This document shows positions 8,892 through 17,527 of a stretch of DNA of 64,000 nt, piece by piece. The translations under genes and the position numbers were made by a program. Within the stretch, counting starts at the first letter, position 1. Every line of letters starts with the position of its first letter. This stretch comes from Candidatus Chryseobacterium colombiense. GTDB lineage: Bacteria; Bacteroidota; Bacteroidia; Flavobacteriales; Weeksellaceae. The stretch covers positions 3,416,001 to 3,480,000 of the forward strand of contig CP119310.1 of NCBI GenBank assembly GCA_029203185.1. Direction: 5' to 3'. The notes beneath the pieces are model-generated. The model saw nothing but the letters and a program-made list of their open reading frames with translations. It was not told where the DNA came from and did no database searches.

Positions 8892-9350
8892 ATGAAGATT
8901 GAAAAAACAGTAAATATAGTAAATAGAAGAGCTAGATTCGAGTATGAGATTCTTGAAGAATATGAAGCGGGAATGGTTTTAACGGGCACAGAAATAAAAT
9001 CTTTGCGCTCGTCTAAAGCTTCCATTACAGAATCGTTCTGTCAGTTTATAGACAGGGAATTATATATTATTAATATGATGATTGATGAGTATAAATTGGG
9101 AACTTTTTATAATCACAAAACAAAAAGGGAACGGAAATTGCTCTTGCACAAAAAAGAATTGCAAAAACTTGAAAAGAAATTAAAGGATGCAGGAAATACA
9201 ATAATTCCTTTAAAGTTATATATCAACGACAAGGGAAAAGCAAAGGTCTTAATTGCCTTAGGTAAAGGGAAAAAGTTGTTTGATAAAAGGGAAAGCATAA
9301 AAGATAGAGAAAATAAACGAAACCTGGATAGAATATTAAAGAAAAGTTAA
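8892..9350 (+). CDS. smpB: SsrA-binding protein SmpB
   Basis: SmpB binds tmRNA and brings it to stalled ribosomes for trans-translation. The 152-residue length is usual. Visible family motifs are the OB-fold core with GTEIKSLR (32-39), the block HKTKRERKLLLHKK (about 75-88), and the basic C-terminal tail that enters the mRNA channel. The tmRNA gene itself is not in this window. It stands alone between the leftward ABC-F gene and the OmpA-like gene, and its promoter must lie in the 204-base gap before it, where I see no good TAnnTTTG box on this strand. Confidence 0.96.
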   Translation: MKIEKTVNIVNRRARFEYEILEEYEAGMVLTGTEIKSLRSSKASITESFCQFIDRELYIINMMIDEYKLGTFYNHKTKRERKLLLHKKELQKLEKKLKDAGNTIIPLKLYINDKGKAKVLIALGKGKKLFDKRESIKDRENKRNLDRILKKS

Positions 9351-9365
9351 AAATCATCTAAAAAA

Positions 9366-9397
9366 CTTTGTATATAAAGAAAAATTATATTTATTTT
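9366..9397 (+). promoter_or_regulatory. Promoter of the OmpA-like gene
   Basis: TTTG (9366-9369) and TTATTTTG (9390-9397) are separated by 20 bases, close to the Bacteroidota -33/-7 arrangement. The box departs from TAnnTTTG at one base. The start codon follows 30 bases downstream. Confidence 0.55.
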
Positions 9398-9427
9398 GCA
9401 TTATCAATTATTTAATCATTTAATTCT

Positions 9428-10915
9428 ATGAAAAATCTAAAATTAGGAATTTCAGCATTGGCGCTTACTGTTGCTTCTACTGTGTTCGCTCAGACGACCA
9501 ACAATCCTTGGTTGATCGGAGTTGGTGCTCACGCGGAGAACCATTTGGCACAAAGAGGTAACTTCAGTAATACGTTCTCTGCTAATAATTTGACGAAGAC
9601 AATGTTCAATGTGAACAACTTCTCGATTACTCCACCATTGTCTAAGCTTACTGTAGCTAGAAACATTGGTAAAGGTTTAGTTATCGACTGGCAGACTTCT
9701 GTAGGGAATGTTGCGAATAAGAGATTTAACATGGGTAAAGAATTCATGTTAATGACTGGTCTTGGTTTCCAGGCTAAAGCAGCAGGTCTTTTATGGAATG
9801 AAGAATCTTGGTTCGATCCATATTTGAGAGTAGGTGCTAACTATTTAAGACATGACTATACATCTCTTACTTTCCCAAGAACAGATGCTAATGGAGTAGT
9901 TACATCAACTGATGGTAACGAAAATGGTAAAGCAAATCACTTTACAGTTTCAACTGGTGCAGGTGTTAACTTTTGGGTAACTAAAAACTTCGGTTTAGGT
10001 GTTCAAGGAGACTATGTGTCAACTCCTGGAGATAAGGCAAACTATGCTAACTTCTGGCAAGCTTCAGCATCTTTGAACTTTAGATTTGGTAACAGAGATA
10101 GAGATAAAGATGGTATCTTAGATAAAGATGATCTTTGCCCAGATACACCAGGTTTACCAGAATTCCAAGGATGTCCTGATACAGATGGTGATGGTATTCC
10201 AGATAAAGACGATCAATGTCCAGAAGTTGCTGGTCCAGTAGAAAACAACGGTTGTCCTTGGCCAGATACAGATGGTGACGGTATTATCGACAAAGATGAT
10301 GCTTGTCCTACAGTAGCAGGTCCTGCTGAAAACAACGGTTGTCCTTGGCCAGATACAGATGGTGACGGTATCCTTGATAAAGATGATGCTTGTCCTACAG
10401 TTCCTGGATTACCAGAATACAACGGTTGTCCTAAACCAGCTGAACCGCCAGTAGTAAAAATCAACGAGACATTGAAAGATATCTTATTTGATTTCAACAA
10501 AGCTACAATCAGACCGGAATCAAGTGGTAAATTGGATACAGCTGCTAGAATCATCAAAGAAGCTGATGCAGCTAACTTCCTAGTAGTAGGTATGACAGAT
10601 GCTAAAGGTTCTGCTGCTTACAACTTGAACTTATCTAGACAAAGAGCTGCTTCTGTAGTTGCTGCTTTAGAGGCTAGAGGTATCAATCCTAATACTCTTA
10701 AGTCTATCGGTATCGGTTCTCAAGAGGCTACAGTTCCTGCAACTGCTTCAGATGCAGAAAGACAAGCTGACAGAAAAGTTATCGTAAGAGCAATCTCAGG
10801 TGCAGATTGGGAAACTTATAAGAAAAACGATATCGTTATAGCTACTAAGCCAGTTGTGAAAAAAGCTACTAAAAAAGCTCCAGCTAAAAAGGCTCCAGCT
10901 AAAAAGAAAAAATAA
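9428..10915 (+). CDS. OmpA-family outer-membrane protein with TSP3 calcium repeats
   Basis: The 495-residue protein has a signal peptide (1-21, cut after VFAQ) and an N-terminal eight-strand barrel-like domain (about 25-215). Four Asp-rich thrombospondin type 3 repeats (about 222-336; D-x-D-G-D-G-I-x-D) would bind calcium. A C-terminal OmpA domain (about 345-455) carries FDFNKATIRPES and the NLNLSRQRA helix for peptidoglycan binding. The last 18 residues are a Lys/Ala/Pro tail (KKATKKAPAKKAPAKKKK). Codon choice is biased towards few codons and the promoter is good, so it is probably a major outer-membrane protein anchoring the envelope. A terminator follows. The lysine tail is unusual after an OmpA domain. 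Confidence 0.93.
   Translation: MKNLKLGISALALTVASTVFAQTTNNPWLIGVGAHAENHLAQRGNFSNTFSANNLTKTMFNVNNFSITPPLSKLTVARNIGKGLVIDWQTSVGNVANKRFNMGKEFMLMTGLGFQAKAAGLLWNEESWFDPYLRVGANYLRHDYTSLTFPRTDANGVVTSTDGNENGKANHFTVSTGAGVNFWVTKNFGLGVQGDYVSTPGDKANYANFWQASASLNFRFGNRDRDKDGILDKDDLCPDTPGLPEFQGCPDTDGDGIPDKDDQCPEVAGPVENNGCPWPDTDGDGIIDKDDACPTVAGPAENNGCPWPDTDGDGILDKDDACPTVPGLPEYNGCPKPAEPPVVKINETLKDILFDFNKATIRPESSGKLDTAARIIKEADAANFLVVGMTDAKGSAAYNLNLSRQRAASVVAALEARGINPNTLKSIGIGSQEATVPATASDAERQADRKVIVRAISGADWETYKKNDIVIATKPVVKKATKKAPAKKAPAKKKK
10169..10437 (+). repeat. Tandem 81-87 bp repeats coding the TSP3 domain
   Basis: The segments starting at 10256 and 10343 are near-identical 87-base units (29 residues each, from PWPDTDGDG to NNGC or YNGC). 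A related copy precedes them from about 10169. The in-frame unit length means copy-number change by slippage would keep the frame. Confidence 0.8.
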
Positions 10916-10934
10916 TTAATTTTTCTAAATAATA

Positions 10935-10968
10935 AATACCTCCAATTTTTTGGGGGTATTTTTTTTTC
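10935..10968 (+). terminator. Rho-independent terminator of the OmpA-like gene
   Basis: AATACCTCCA pairs with TGGGGGTATT (one wobble) around a six-base T-rich loop and is followed by a run of seven T. Confidence 0.85.
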
Positions 10969-11008
10969 GTTGACTTTTAATTAATTTTGTGAAAAATTTA
11001 AAATAAAA

Positions 11009-11749
11009 ATGGGAAGAGCGTTTGAATATAGAAAAGCTTCTAAAATGGCCAGATGGGATAAGATGGCTAAAACATTTTCTAAAATAGGTAAAGATATTGC
11101 CTTGGCTGTTAAAGCTGGTGGAGCAGATCCTGAATCTAATCCCGCATTAAGAAGATGTATCCAGAATGCGAAAGGAGCTAATATGCCAAAAGATAATGTC
11201 GAAAGAGCAATTAAGAAGGCAAGTGGTGCGGATGCAGAAAACTATGAAGAAATTACGTATGAAGGATACGGACAAGGTGGTGTTGCTTTTTTCGTAGAAT
11301 GTACTACAAACAATACAACAAGAACCGTAGCTAATGTAAGAGCTATTTTTAACAAGTTTGACGGGAACTTGGGTAAAAATGGTGAACTGGCATTTATTTT
11401 CGATAGAAAAGGAATTTTTACCATCGATCTGTCTCAGATCAAAATGGATTGGGACGATTTTGAAATGGAAATGATTGATGGTGGTGCAGAAGACGTTGAG
11501 AAAGATGAGGAAGAAGTAATGATTACTACTGCGTTTGAAGATTTTGGTTCATTGTCTCACAAATTGGATGAATTGGGAATAGAAGCAAAAAGCGCAGAAT
11601 TACAAAGAATTCCAAACAATACAAAAGAAGTAAACGAAGAGCAGTTTAAAGCCAATATGAAAATGCTTGAGCGTTTCGAAGATGATGATGATGTACAAAA
11701 CGTATATCACAACATGGAAATTACAGAAGAGTTAATGAACTCACTATAG
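11009..11749 (+). CDS. YebC/PmpR-family protein (TACO1 homologue)
   Basis: The 246-residue product carries the family block ALRRCIQNAKGANMPKDNVE (residues about 48-67) and an acidic middle domain. YebC proteins have been described as DNA-binding regulators and, for YebC/TACO1-type members, as ribosome-associated factors that help translate proline-rich stretches; the sequence does not separate these roles. The N-terminus MGRAFEYRKASKMARWDKMA is the usual long Bacteroidota form. The gene stands alone, 40 bases after the OmpA terminator. Confidence 0.93.
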   Translation: MGRAFEYRKASKMARWDKMAKTFSKIGKDIALAVKAGGADPESNPALRRCIQNAKGANMPKDNVERAIKKASGADAENYEEITYEGYGQGGVAFFVECTTNNTTRTVANVRAIFNKFDGNLGKNGELAFIFDRKGIFTIDLSQIKMDWDDFEMEMIDGGAEDVEKDEEEVMITTAFEDFGSLSHKLDELGIEAKSAELQRIPNNTKEVNEEQFKANMKMLERFEDDDDVQNVYHNMEITEELMNSL

Positions 11750-11811
11750 AAAAATAACATAGCATTCATATACAGTTAATTTTCAATTAGTTTCTTTGCA
11801 TAAAATCATCT

Positions 11812-12639
11812 ATGAAGAGAAACATTGAGTTGGTTGTCATTTCGGATGTTCATTTGGGGACTTATGGATGTAAGGCTAAAGAATTACTAAAATATTTGAA
11901 TTCCATTCAGCCTAAAACTTTAGTTTTGAATGGAGATATCATTGATATTTGGCAGTTCAAAAAGTCTTACTTTCCTAAACCTCATTTAAAGGTCATTAAG
12001 AAAATCCTTTCTTTGGCCACAAAAAATACTGAAGTATTCTATATTACCGGAAATCACGACGAAATGTTCCGGAAGTTTACAGATTTTGAACTAGGAAAAC
12101 TAAAAGTCTGTAATAAAATCTGCTTAAATATTAACAACAAGAAAACCTGGATTTTTCATGGAGATGTCTTTGATGCTTCGGTGCAGCATTCCAAATGGAT
12201 TGCAAAACTGGGCGGAAAAGGCTATGATTTGCTGATTGTAATCAATAATATCGTAAATTGGTTTTTAGAGAAAATGGGTAAGGAAAAATATTCGTTTTCA
12301 AAAAAAATTAAAAATAATGTAAAAAAGGCGGTCAAATATATTGGCGATTTTGAATTAACGGCTTCTGAACTGGCTATCGACAATCATTATGATTATGTGG
12401 TTTGTGGTCACATCCATCAACCTCAGATTCGTGAAGTAGTGACTAAAAAAGGATCCTGTACTTATCTTAATTCCGGAGACTGGATAGAAAATCTTTCTGC
12501 TTTGGAGTATAACGATAATGAATGGAAGATCTTTTACTACGAAGAACACAAGCATTTGCTTGCAGATGACGAAACAGAAGAAATTCAGGATATTCCTAAT
12601 GAAGAGCTTTTGAAACTGGTAACCAATTTTTCTAAATGA
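11812..12639 (+). CDS. LpxH-like calcineurin-type phosphoesterase
   Basis: The 275-residue protein shows the metallophosphoesterase motif series: DVHLG (10-14), GDIID (43-47), GNHDE (81-85), HGD near 114 and GHIHQ near 200. This set and the length fit UDP-2,3-diacylglucosamine diphosphatase-like proteins, which make lipid X in lipid A synthesis. Because other enzymes of the fold are close, the substrate is inferred. A hydrophobic stretch (about 140-152) may give peripheral membrane contact. The stop codon overlaps the next start by four bases (ATGA), so it is translationally coupled to a glycosyltransferase, which supports an envelope-lipid role. Confidence 0.82.
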   Translation: MKRNIELVVISDVHLGTYGCKAKELLKYLNSIQPKTLVLNGDIIDIWQFKKSYFPKPHLKVIKKILSLATKNTEVFYITGNHDEMFRKFTDFELGKLKVCNKICLNINNKKTWIFHGDVFDASVQHSKWIAKLGGKGYDLLIVINNIVNWFLEKMGKEKYSFSKKIKNNVKKAVKYIGDFELTASELAIDNHYDYVVCGHIHQPQIREVVTKKGSCTYLNSGDWIENLSALEYNDNEWKIFYYEEHKHLLADDETEEIQDIPNEELLKLVTNFSK

Positions 12640-13607
12640 AAATATTATACGCATTTCAGGGAACAGGAAACGGACATGTCGCAAGAGCACAGGAGATTGT
12701 TCCTATCTTAAAAAAATACGCGCAGGTCGATACTTTGATCAGTGGACATCAGTCGCAGTTAAAGGCTGATTTTGACGTTAATTTTCAACATAAGGGTATT
12801 TCCCTTCTTTACAATAAAACTGGCGGTTTATCATATAAGAAAACATTTTTTGATAATGATTTTCTTAAGGCAATAAAAACAATCAGAGAAATTGAACTTT
12901 CACAATATGATTTGATCATCAATGATTATGAACCTTTAACAGGATGGGCTTGTAAACTGAGAAAGCTTCCTATGATTGAACTCAGTCATCAGGCTTCAAT
13001 GCTTTTTAAAGAAACCCCTAAACCTGAAAAAAAAGATTTTCTTGGAGAAATGGTGCTGAAATATTATGTTCCAAGCGAAAGAAGAATAGGTTTTCATTTC
13101 GAAAACTATCATCCTCAAATTAAAAAACCGGTTATCAGAAGAAAAATAAGAAATCTCACTCCGGATAAGAAAGGATTTTATTTAGTTTATCTGCCCAGTT
13201 TTTCAGACGAAAATATCATTAAGGTTTTAAAACAGATCCCCGTAGAGTGGAAGGTTTTTTCTAAATATACTCAATTGCACTTCAAAGAAAATAATGTTGA
13301 GGTTTTTCCGATTGATGAAATTCAGTATTTACAATCTTTTGAAAACTGTGACGGAATTCTTTGCAATGCGGGTTTTGAAAGTCCGGCTGAAGCACTTTTT
13401 ATGGATAAGAAATTATTCGTTATCCCGATTCATAATCAATATGAACAGGAGTGTAATGCTTGTGCACTGGATAAAATGGGAATTCCCAATTCAAAAGTTT
13501 TACAGCTTGAAGAAATAGAAAAATGGGTGGATGACGATCAACACCTGAAAGTAGATTATCCGGACAATATTGAAGAGATTTTGGTGAATGAAGTTTTAGT
13601 TCTTTAA
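12636..13607 (+). CDS. GT1/GT28-type glycosyltransferase
   Basis: The 323-residue protein has a GT-B layout. The N-terminus MKILYAFQGTGNGHVARA carries the Gly-rich acceptor loop (GTGNGH, 9-14). The C-terminal half has the donor-binding region with CNAGFESPAEALFMDKKLF (about 246-264), in which the glutamate would contact the sugar nucleotide. This matches the Glyco_trans_1_3/MurG-like group. Donor and acceptor are unknown. It overlaps the upstream LpxH-like gene by four bases, so both probably act on one glycolipid. Its 3' end overlaps the convergent GNAT gene by 12 bases. Confidence 0.8.
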   Translation: MKILYAFQGTGNGHVARAQEIVPILKKYAQVDTLISGHQSQLKADFDVNFQHKGISLLYNKTGGLSYKKTFFDNDFLKAIKTIREIELSQYDLIINDYEPLTGWACKLRKLPMIELSHQASMLFKETPKPEKKDFLGEMVLKYYVPSERRIGFHFENYHPQIKKPVIRRKIRNLTPDKKGFYLVYLPSFSDENIIKVLKQIPVEWKVFSKYTQLHFKENNVEVFPIDEIQYLQSFENCDGILCNAGFESPAEALFMDKKLFVIPIHNQYEQECNACALDKMGIPNSKVLQLEEIEKWVDDDQHLKVDYPDNIEEILVNEVLVL

Positions 13608-13886
13608 AAAAATATCTTCCACATCATTCATTCTCATCATTACAGATCTTGCATAAGAGCAGTGAGGATATACTTTCCAATTGTTTTCTCTTGCAAATTT
13701 AATGGCTTCTTCTACCAGGAACTTTCCCATTCCGCGACCTTCAAACTCAGGATGAACCAGAACAAAAGAAATGATAAAGCGGTTTTCTTCCGGGAAAATA
13801 GTGTAGGTCAACCTTCCGATCTCTTTGATTTCGTTATTTAAAGTAATGACTCCTCCGTTTCCGGATTTATTGTTTTCGAATCTCAT
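13596..13886 (-). CDS. Small GNAT-type N-acetyltransferase (GCN5-related, YjdJ-like)
   Basis: The 96-residue protein is a minimal acetyltransferase. LVHPEFEGRGMGKFLVEEAI (about 48-67) contains the acetyl-CoA pyrophosphate loop R-G-x-G, and YPHCSYARSVM near residue 77-87 matches the short YjdJ/NATD1 type. The substrate is unknown. It is convergent with the glycosyltransferase and overlaps its last 12 bases, with no terminator between them. The 135-base gap upstream has no clear promoter. Confidence 0.85.
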   Translation of the reverse strand: MRFENNKSGNGGVITLNNEIKEIGRLTYTIFPEENRFIISFVLVHPEFEGRGMGKFLVEEAIKFARENNWKVYPHCSYARSVMMRMNDVEDIFLKN

Positions 13887-14021
13887 AATCTAAGTTTTAA
13901 TGATAAGTAAAGGTACAAAAACCACATCGATGATGTTTTGATGTAGATCAAGAAAGAACATAAATAGTTAATAGTAAATGGTCAATTCGTTTCGCTTGTC
14001 AATTTTAAAAATTCACAATTA

Positions 14022-14768
14022 CTAACTATCTTTTCCGGTATAATAATTATAATCTTTAATGATAATTCCGATAAATTGTCTTTCGGTCATTTTCGGATCC
14101 GTTTCAAGTTTGAGAATACTTTTGATTTTTTCAGAAAGCTTATTAATAATATGTCTGTCATCTATTCTTAATGCTTTTTGATAATTGTCTTTAATGATTC
14201 TTATATCATTGTCACTTAAAGCAATGACCTGCGGAAAAGACGGGATATAATCTTCCTGGATATTTTCCAGAATGGTGTGGGAAATATTGATGCTGTTTTT
14301 AAGGGAAATAACGGCCGTTCCTGATGCAATATCTCCCAAACGCTGATTGTTTTTGGAAATAACCATGGAAATGATGCCAATTATTCCGACAAATAAAGTA
14401 TCTACAATTCTGAATACCCAACGGATAAGATAATCTCCAAAACTTGCCTGATATCCATCAATTTTTACCACTCTTATTTTTAAAGCTCTTTTGCCGGGAG
14501 TCTGTCCTTCCATAAGGCTTTCCAATACCAACGGATAAATATAAACCGGAAAAGTAATGGCGATATAGATGGCCATTTGAGACCACTGATCGAGCCCATT
14601 TAGCAAGTAGCCTAAATCCAGGACGTTGAAAAATAAATAAAAGATAACGATCACATAAGCAATTTTTATCAGAAGGTCGATGATAAAAGCAAGCATCCTT
14701 TCGCCCACGCTCGCAACATTAAAATTAATATTGACATTTTGTGAGGTGTTAATCGCAATTTGAGACAT
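14022..14768 (-). CDS. RDD-family membrane protein
   Basis: I place the start at the ATG at 14768-14766 (MSQIAINTSQ), giving 248 residues; an upstream in-frame ATG at 14822 would overlap the divergent gene. RDD features are the early Arg-x-x-A-F-I-I-D stretch (ERMLAFIIDLLIK, about 24-36), hydrophobic spans at about 31-50, 64-84 and 125-145, and GQTPGKRALKIRVVKIDG (about 90-107). RDD proteins are transport-related membrane proteins of uncertain function. A soluble helical tail (about 165-248) follows. Only 27 bases separate it from the divergent SpoIIM-like gene, the first gene of the MoxR operon, so a shared role is likely. Confidence 0.85.
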   Translation of the reverse strand: MSQIAINTSQNVNINFNVASVGERMLAFIIDLLIKIAYVIVIFYLFFNVLDLGYLLNGLDQWSQMAIYIAITFPVYIYPLVLESLMEGQTPGKRALKIRVVKIDGYQASFGDYLIRWVFRIVDTLFVGIIGIISMVISKNNQRLGDIASGTAVISLKNSINISHTILENIQEDYIPSFPQVIALSDNDIRIIKDNYQKALRIDDRHIINKLSEKIKSILKLETDPKMTERQFIGIIIKDYNYYTGKDS

Positions 14769-14795
14769 ATTTTTTATTATTTTAGCCTTACAATT

Positions 14796-15779
14796 ATGAG
14801 AGAAGTTTATTTCATTAAACAAAATAAAGAAAAATGGTTGGGAATTGAGCAGGTTATTCAGGGGAAAATAAAAAAAAATCCTGACGACCTATCTTCGCTG
14901 TATATTAATCTCATCAATGATCTTTCTTTTGCACAGACTTATTACCCTAAAAGTAATACTACGGTTTATTTAAATCACCTCTCTTCTCAGATTTACCAGA
15001 AAATTTACAAAACAAAAAGAGTAGAAGAAAACCGTATCAAGTATTTCTTTACAACTGAAGTTCCTCTTTTGGTATTTCAATACAGAAGATATCTTTTGTA
15101 TGCTTTTCTGTTTTTTATTCTTTTTACTGCAATGGGAGTGGTTTCGGCTATTTATGATAAAGACTTTGCCAATATCATTTTGGGAGAAGATTACGTCAAT
15201 ATGACCATTGAAAATATAAAGAAAGGAAATGCGGTGGGAGTTTACCAGAGTGGTTCAACCTGGGGAAGTACTATCGGTATTATTTTCAATAATATCGGAG
15301 TGGGAGCAAAACTTTATTTGTATGGGATTTTTGGTGGAGTAGGAACTTTATTTGCCTTATTGTCGAACAGTATTATGTTAGGGTCTTTTCAGTATTTCTT
15401 TTCAGAATACGGAGCTTTGCAGGACAGCGCAAGAGGAATCTGGCTTCATGGGGTCTTTGAAATTTTCTCAATGGTGGTTGAAGCCATGTGTGGTCTGATT
15501 TTAGGGGCTTCTATTTTATTTCCTAAAACACTTTCCAGATTTAATTCCTGTAAAATAGGATTTAGAGACTCGTTTAAAATATTTTTGAGCACAGTTCCTT
15601 TTACGATATGTGCCGGAATTATTGAAGGGTATGTAACGAGACATGCTTTGAATATGCCTTTGATTTTGAATATCATTATTATTTTCGGATCATTGGCAAT
15701 CATAGGAGGGTACTATTTCGTTTACCCATATATTGTAAATAAAAAAATTAATAAACACATACATGATGCAGTTTTATAA
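14796..15779 (+). CDS. Stage II sporulation protein M (SpoIIM)-like membrane protein
   Basis: The start is taken as ATG 14796 (MREVYFIKQNKEKW), giving 327 residues; an ATG at 14760 would overlap the divergent RDD gene. An N-terminal cytoplasmic helical domain (1-90) is followed by five or six membrane spans. The block containing NSIMLGSF and LHGVFEIFSMVVEA (about 195-235) is the SpoIIM signature. The organism does not sporulate as far as the window shows. In Bacteroidota such proteins accompany MoxR/DUF58 genes and are thought to form a membrane complex. Its stop overlaps the next gene. Confidence 0.85.
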   Translation: MREVYFIKQNKEKWLGIEQVIQGKIKKNPDDLSSLYINLINDLSFAQTYYPKSNTTVYLNHLSSQIYQKIYKTKRVEENRIKYFFTTEVPLLVFQYRRYLLYAFLFFILFTAMGVVSAIYDKDFANIILGEDYVNMTIENIKKGNAVGVYQSGSTWGSTIGIIFNNIGVGAKLYLYGIFGGVGTLFALLSNSIMLGSFQYFFSEYGALQDSARGIWLHGVFEIFSMVVEAMCGLILGASILFPKTLSRFNSCKIGFRDSFKIFLSTVPFTICAGIIEGYVTRHALNMPLILNIIIIFGSLAIIGGYYFVYPYIVNKKINKHIHDAVL

Positions 15780-16725
15780 AAAAAGAGACTTTGGAACATT
15801 TATTAGTGACAGTTTTTCTTTCTTTAAGCTTTATGGTAAAAATTATTTCAAAAATTACATTTTACTGAACGGTCTGCTTCTTATTTTGATGGTGGTCGTT
15901 TTTATTTTTGGCTTTAAAGAACTTTTCGGACAGATTTTAGGATCAAATATCAGTGGGCAGAGTTATTACTTCGAAAATTATTTTCAGGATAATTTCGGGA
16001 TGTTTTTTGCGACCGGTATTATTACGTTTATATTGTTTATGATTCTGATGATTATCAACTATCTGTATCCTGTCTTTTATCTGAAAAGATTGGCAGCCGG
16101 TGAAAGTAAAATCAGAACCGATGATATTTTGGGTGATTTTAAAAGAAATTTCAAAAAAATAATCATCTTATGTTTGGGAATGACCTTTATAGCGGGCCCC
16201 TTGTCATTGATCGTTATGGGAATTTCTTATGTATTGGTTTTTCTTATTATAGGTATTTTTATCATGCTTTTTGTGGGGCCTACGTTATTTAATGTGATTA
16301 CATTTTTGATGTACGATTATTTCAGCTCAACAAGAGGTTTTTTTGAAAGTCTAAGCTATTCGATAAGAGCGCAGTTTTCGTATCCTAACGCGAGAGAAGG
16401 CTCTCCTTACTGGAAATATTGGGGAAGCACAATTATTATCTCGCTTATTTTGTACATCATTTCAATGATCTTTACCGCGATTCCAATGGTTATATTTTTT
16501 GCAACGTTATCTACTACAACTCCAGATGGTAGTTTTGAGCAAAATCCTTTAAGTGGCGGATTCGGAGTGGTGTTTTTTATACTTTACGGAATTTCGTTAC
16601 TGGTTTCGTTTTTTACTTCAAATATGCTTTATGTGAATGCAGGATTGATGTACTATGACAGCAGAACCGATCTTCATCAGAAAGTAGAATTGGCAGAAAT
16701 TGATACGATCGGAATTAATGAATAA
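15763..16725 (+). CDS. Multispanning membrane protein of the MoxR operon
   Basis: I do not recognise a named family with certainty. The 320-residue protein has about six hydrophobic spans: 28-50, 82-112, 135-160, 162-185, 223-247 and 265-290. It ends in a short acidic cytoplasmic tail. The start could be ATG 15763 or the adjacent ATG 15766; both lie inside the end of the SpoIIM-like gene, so translation is coupled. Its own end overlaps the DUF4129 gene by eight bases. Position implies a membrane partner of the SpoIIM/RDD proteins. Confidence 0.75.
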   Translation: MMQFYKKRDFGTFISDSFSFFKLYGKNYFKNYILLNGLLLILMVVVFIFGFKELFGQILGSNISGQSYYFENYFQDNFGMFFATGIITFILFMILMIINYLYPVFYLKRLAAGESKIRTDDILGDFKRNFKKIIILCLGMTFIAGPLSLIVMGISYVLVFLIIGIFIMLFVGPTLFNVITFLMYDYFSSTRGFFESLSYSIRAQFSYPNAREGSPYWKYWGSTIIISLILYIISMIFTAIPMVIFFATLSTTTPDGSFEQNPLSGGFGVVFFILYGISLLVSFFTSNMLYVNAGLMYYDSRTDLHQKVELAEIDTIGINE

Positions 16726-17512
16726 ACGCATTCTTTTTTTTCTTTTTATTATTACGACAGGCTTTTCTTTTGCACAGGAAAGCAAACCGCCGACTGCAGT
16801 TGAGACCGTGGTGGATTCTTTAAGTGAGGAACATTATAAAGGAATGAACCGAGCAGATTCTGTGCTGTTGAAAAAGCCGGTCACGGAAAATATAGTGTAT
16901 CCGAAAAAAATTAAAGAAAATATCCAGTCGAGATATAAGGGAAATGAATTTGACTACTCCGTATCAAAACCCAGAGAATCTTTTTTGGAAAAGCTTCAGA
17001 AGAAAATCATCAGATTGATAGAAAGTATTTTTGGGAAAACGAGCTTAAGCAGTTCAGCAAAATTCACAGATGTATTAATCCGTTTGTTTGCTATTGTTTT
17101 GGTAGGCTTTCTATTGTATTTCATTATTAAATATTTACTGGGGAAAGACGGTAGTTTTATTTTCGGCAGAAAGAACAAAAAGCTTGATATTGCAGAGAAA
17201 GAACTTCATGAGAACATTCATGAGATCAATTTTCCGGAGAGTATTGCGCAGTTTGAAAACAGTGGAGAATACCGTTCTGCTGTTCGATATCAGTTTCTAT
17301 ATATTCTGAAAAAACTGAGCGACAGAAAAATCATCGTGTGGAATCCCGAAAAAACCAATAAAGATTATGTGGCAGAATTAAAAGAAGAGCGTTTGAAAAA
17401 TGATTTTTCAAAACTGTCTTATATCTTCGATTATGTGTGGTATGGCGAATTCGGAATTGATAAAGAAGATTATGCCAGATTCAAGCAACAATATCAATCT
17501 TTCAAACTGTAG
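16718..17512 (+). CDS. DUF4129 domain protein
   Basis: The ATG at 16718 (MNKRILFFLF) gives 264 residues with a signal peptide ending in FSFAQ; an in-frame ATG at 16700 would spoil this signal. A periplasmic segment (21-115) precedes one membrane span (119-141), and a cytoplasmic DUF4129 domain (about 165-260) with RYQFLYILKKLSDR and FDYVWYGEF follows. DUF4129 proteins in other bacteria sit beside transglutaminase or DUF58/MoxR genes. It overlaps the previous gene by eight bases and lies 15 bases before the DUF4350 gene. Confidence 0.85.
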   Translation: MNKRILFFLFIITTGFSFAQESKPPTAVETVVDSLSEEHYKGMNRADSVLLKKPVTENIVYPKKIKENIQSRYKGNEFDYSVSKPRESFLEKLQKKIIRLIESIFGKTSLSSSAKFTDVLIRLFAIVLVGFLLYFIIKYLLGKDGSFIFGRKNKKLDIAEKELHENIHEINFPESIAQFENSGEYRSAVRYQFLYILKKLSDRKIIVWNPEKTNKDYVAELKEERLKNDFSKLSYIFDYVWYGEFGIDKEDYARFKQQYQSFKL

Positions 17513-17527
17513 TTAATTGTAGAAAAA

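Noticed and set aside
10169..10437. Regularly spaced repeats considered as a CRISPR array
   Set aside because: The repeats are in-frame coding units of 87 bases without spacers, in an OmpA-like gene; no cas genes are present.
10213..10557. 114-codon open frame on the minus strand with repeated SPSVSGQGQPLFS-like units
   Set aside because: It is the mirror of the TSP3 repeats of the OmpA-like gene.
13887..14021. A 23-codon minus-strand ORF upstream of the small GNAT gene, considered as a leader peptide
   Set aside because: It shows no run of a single amino acid and no following hairpin, so nothing separates it from chance.
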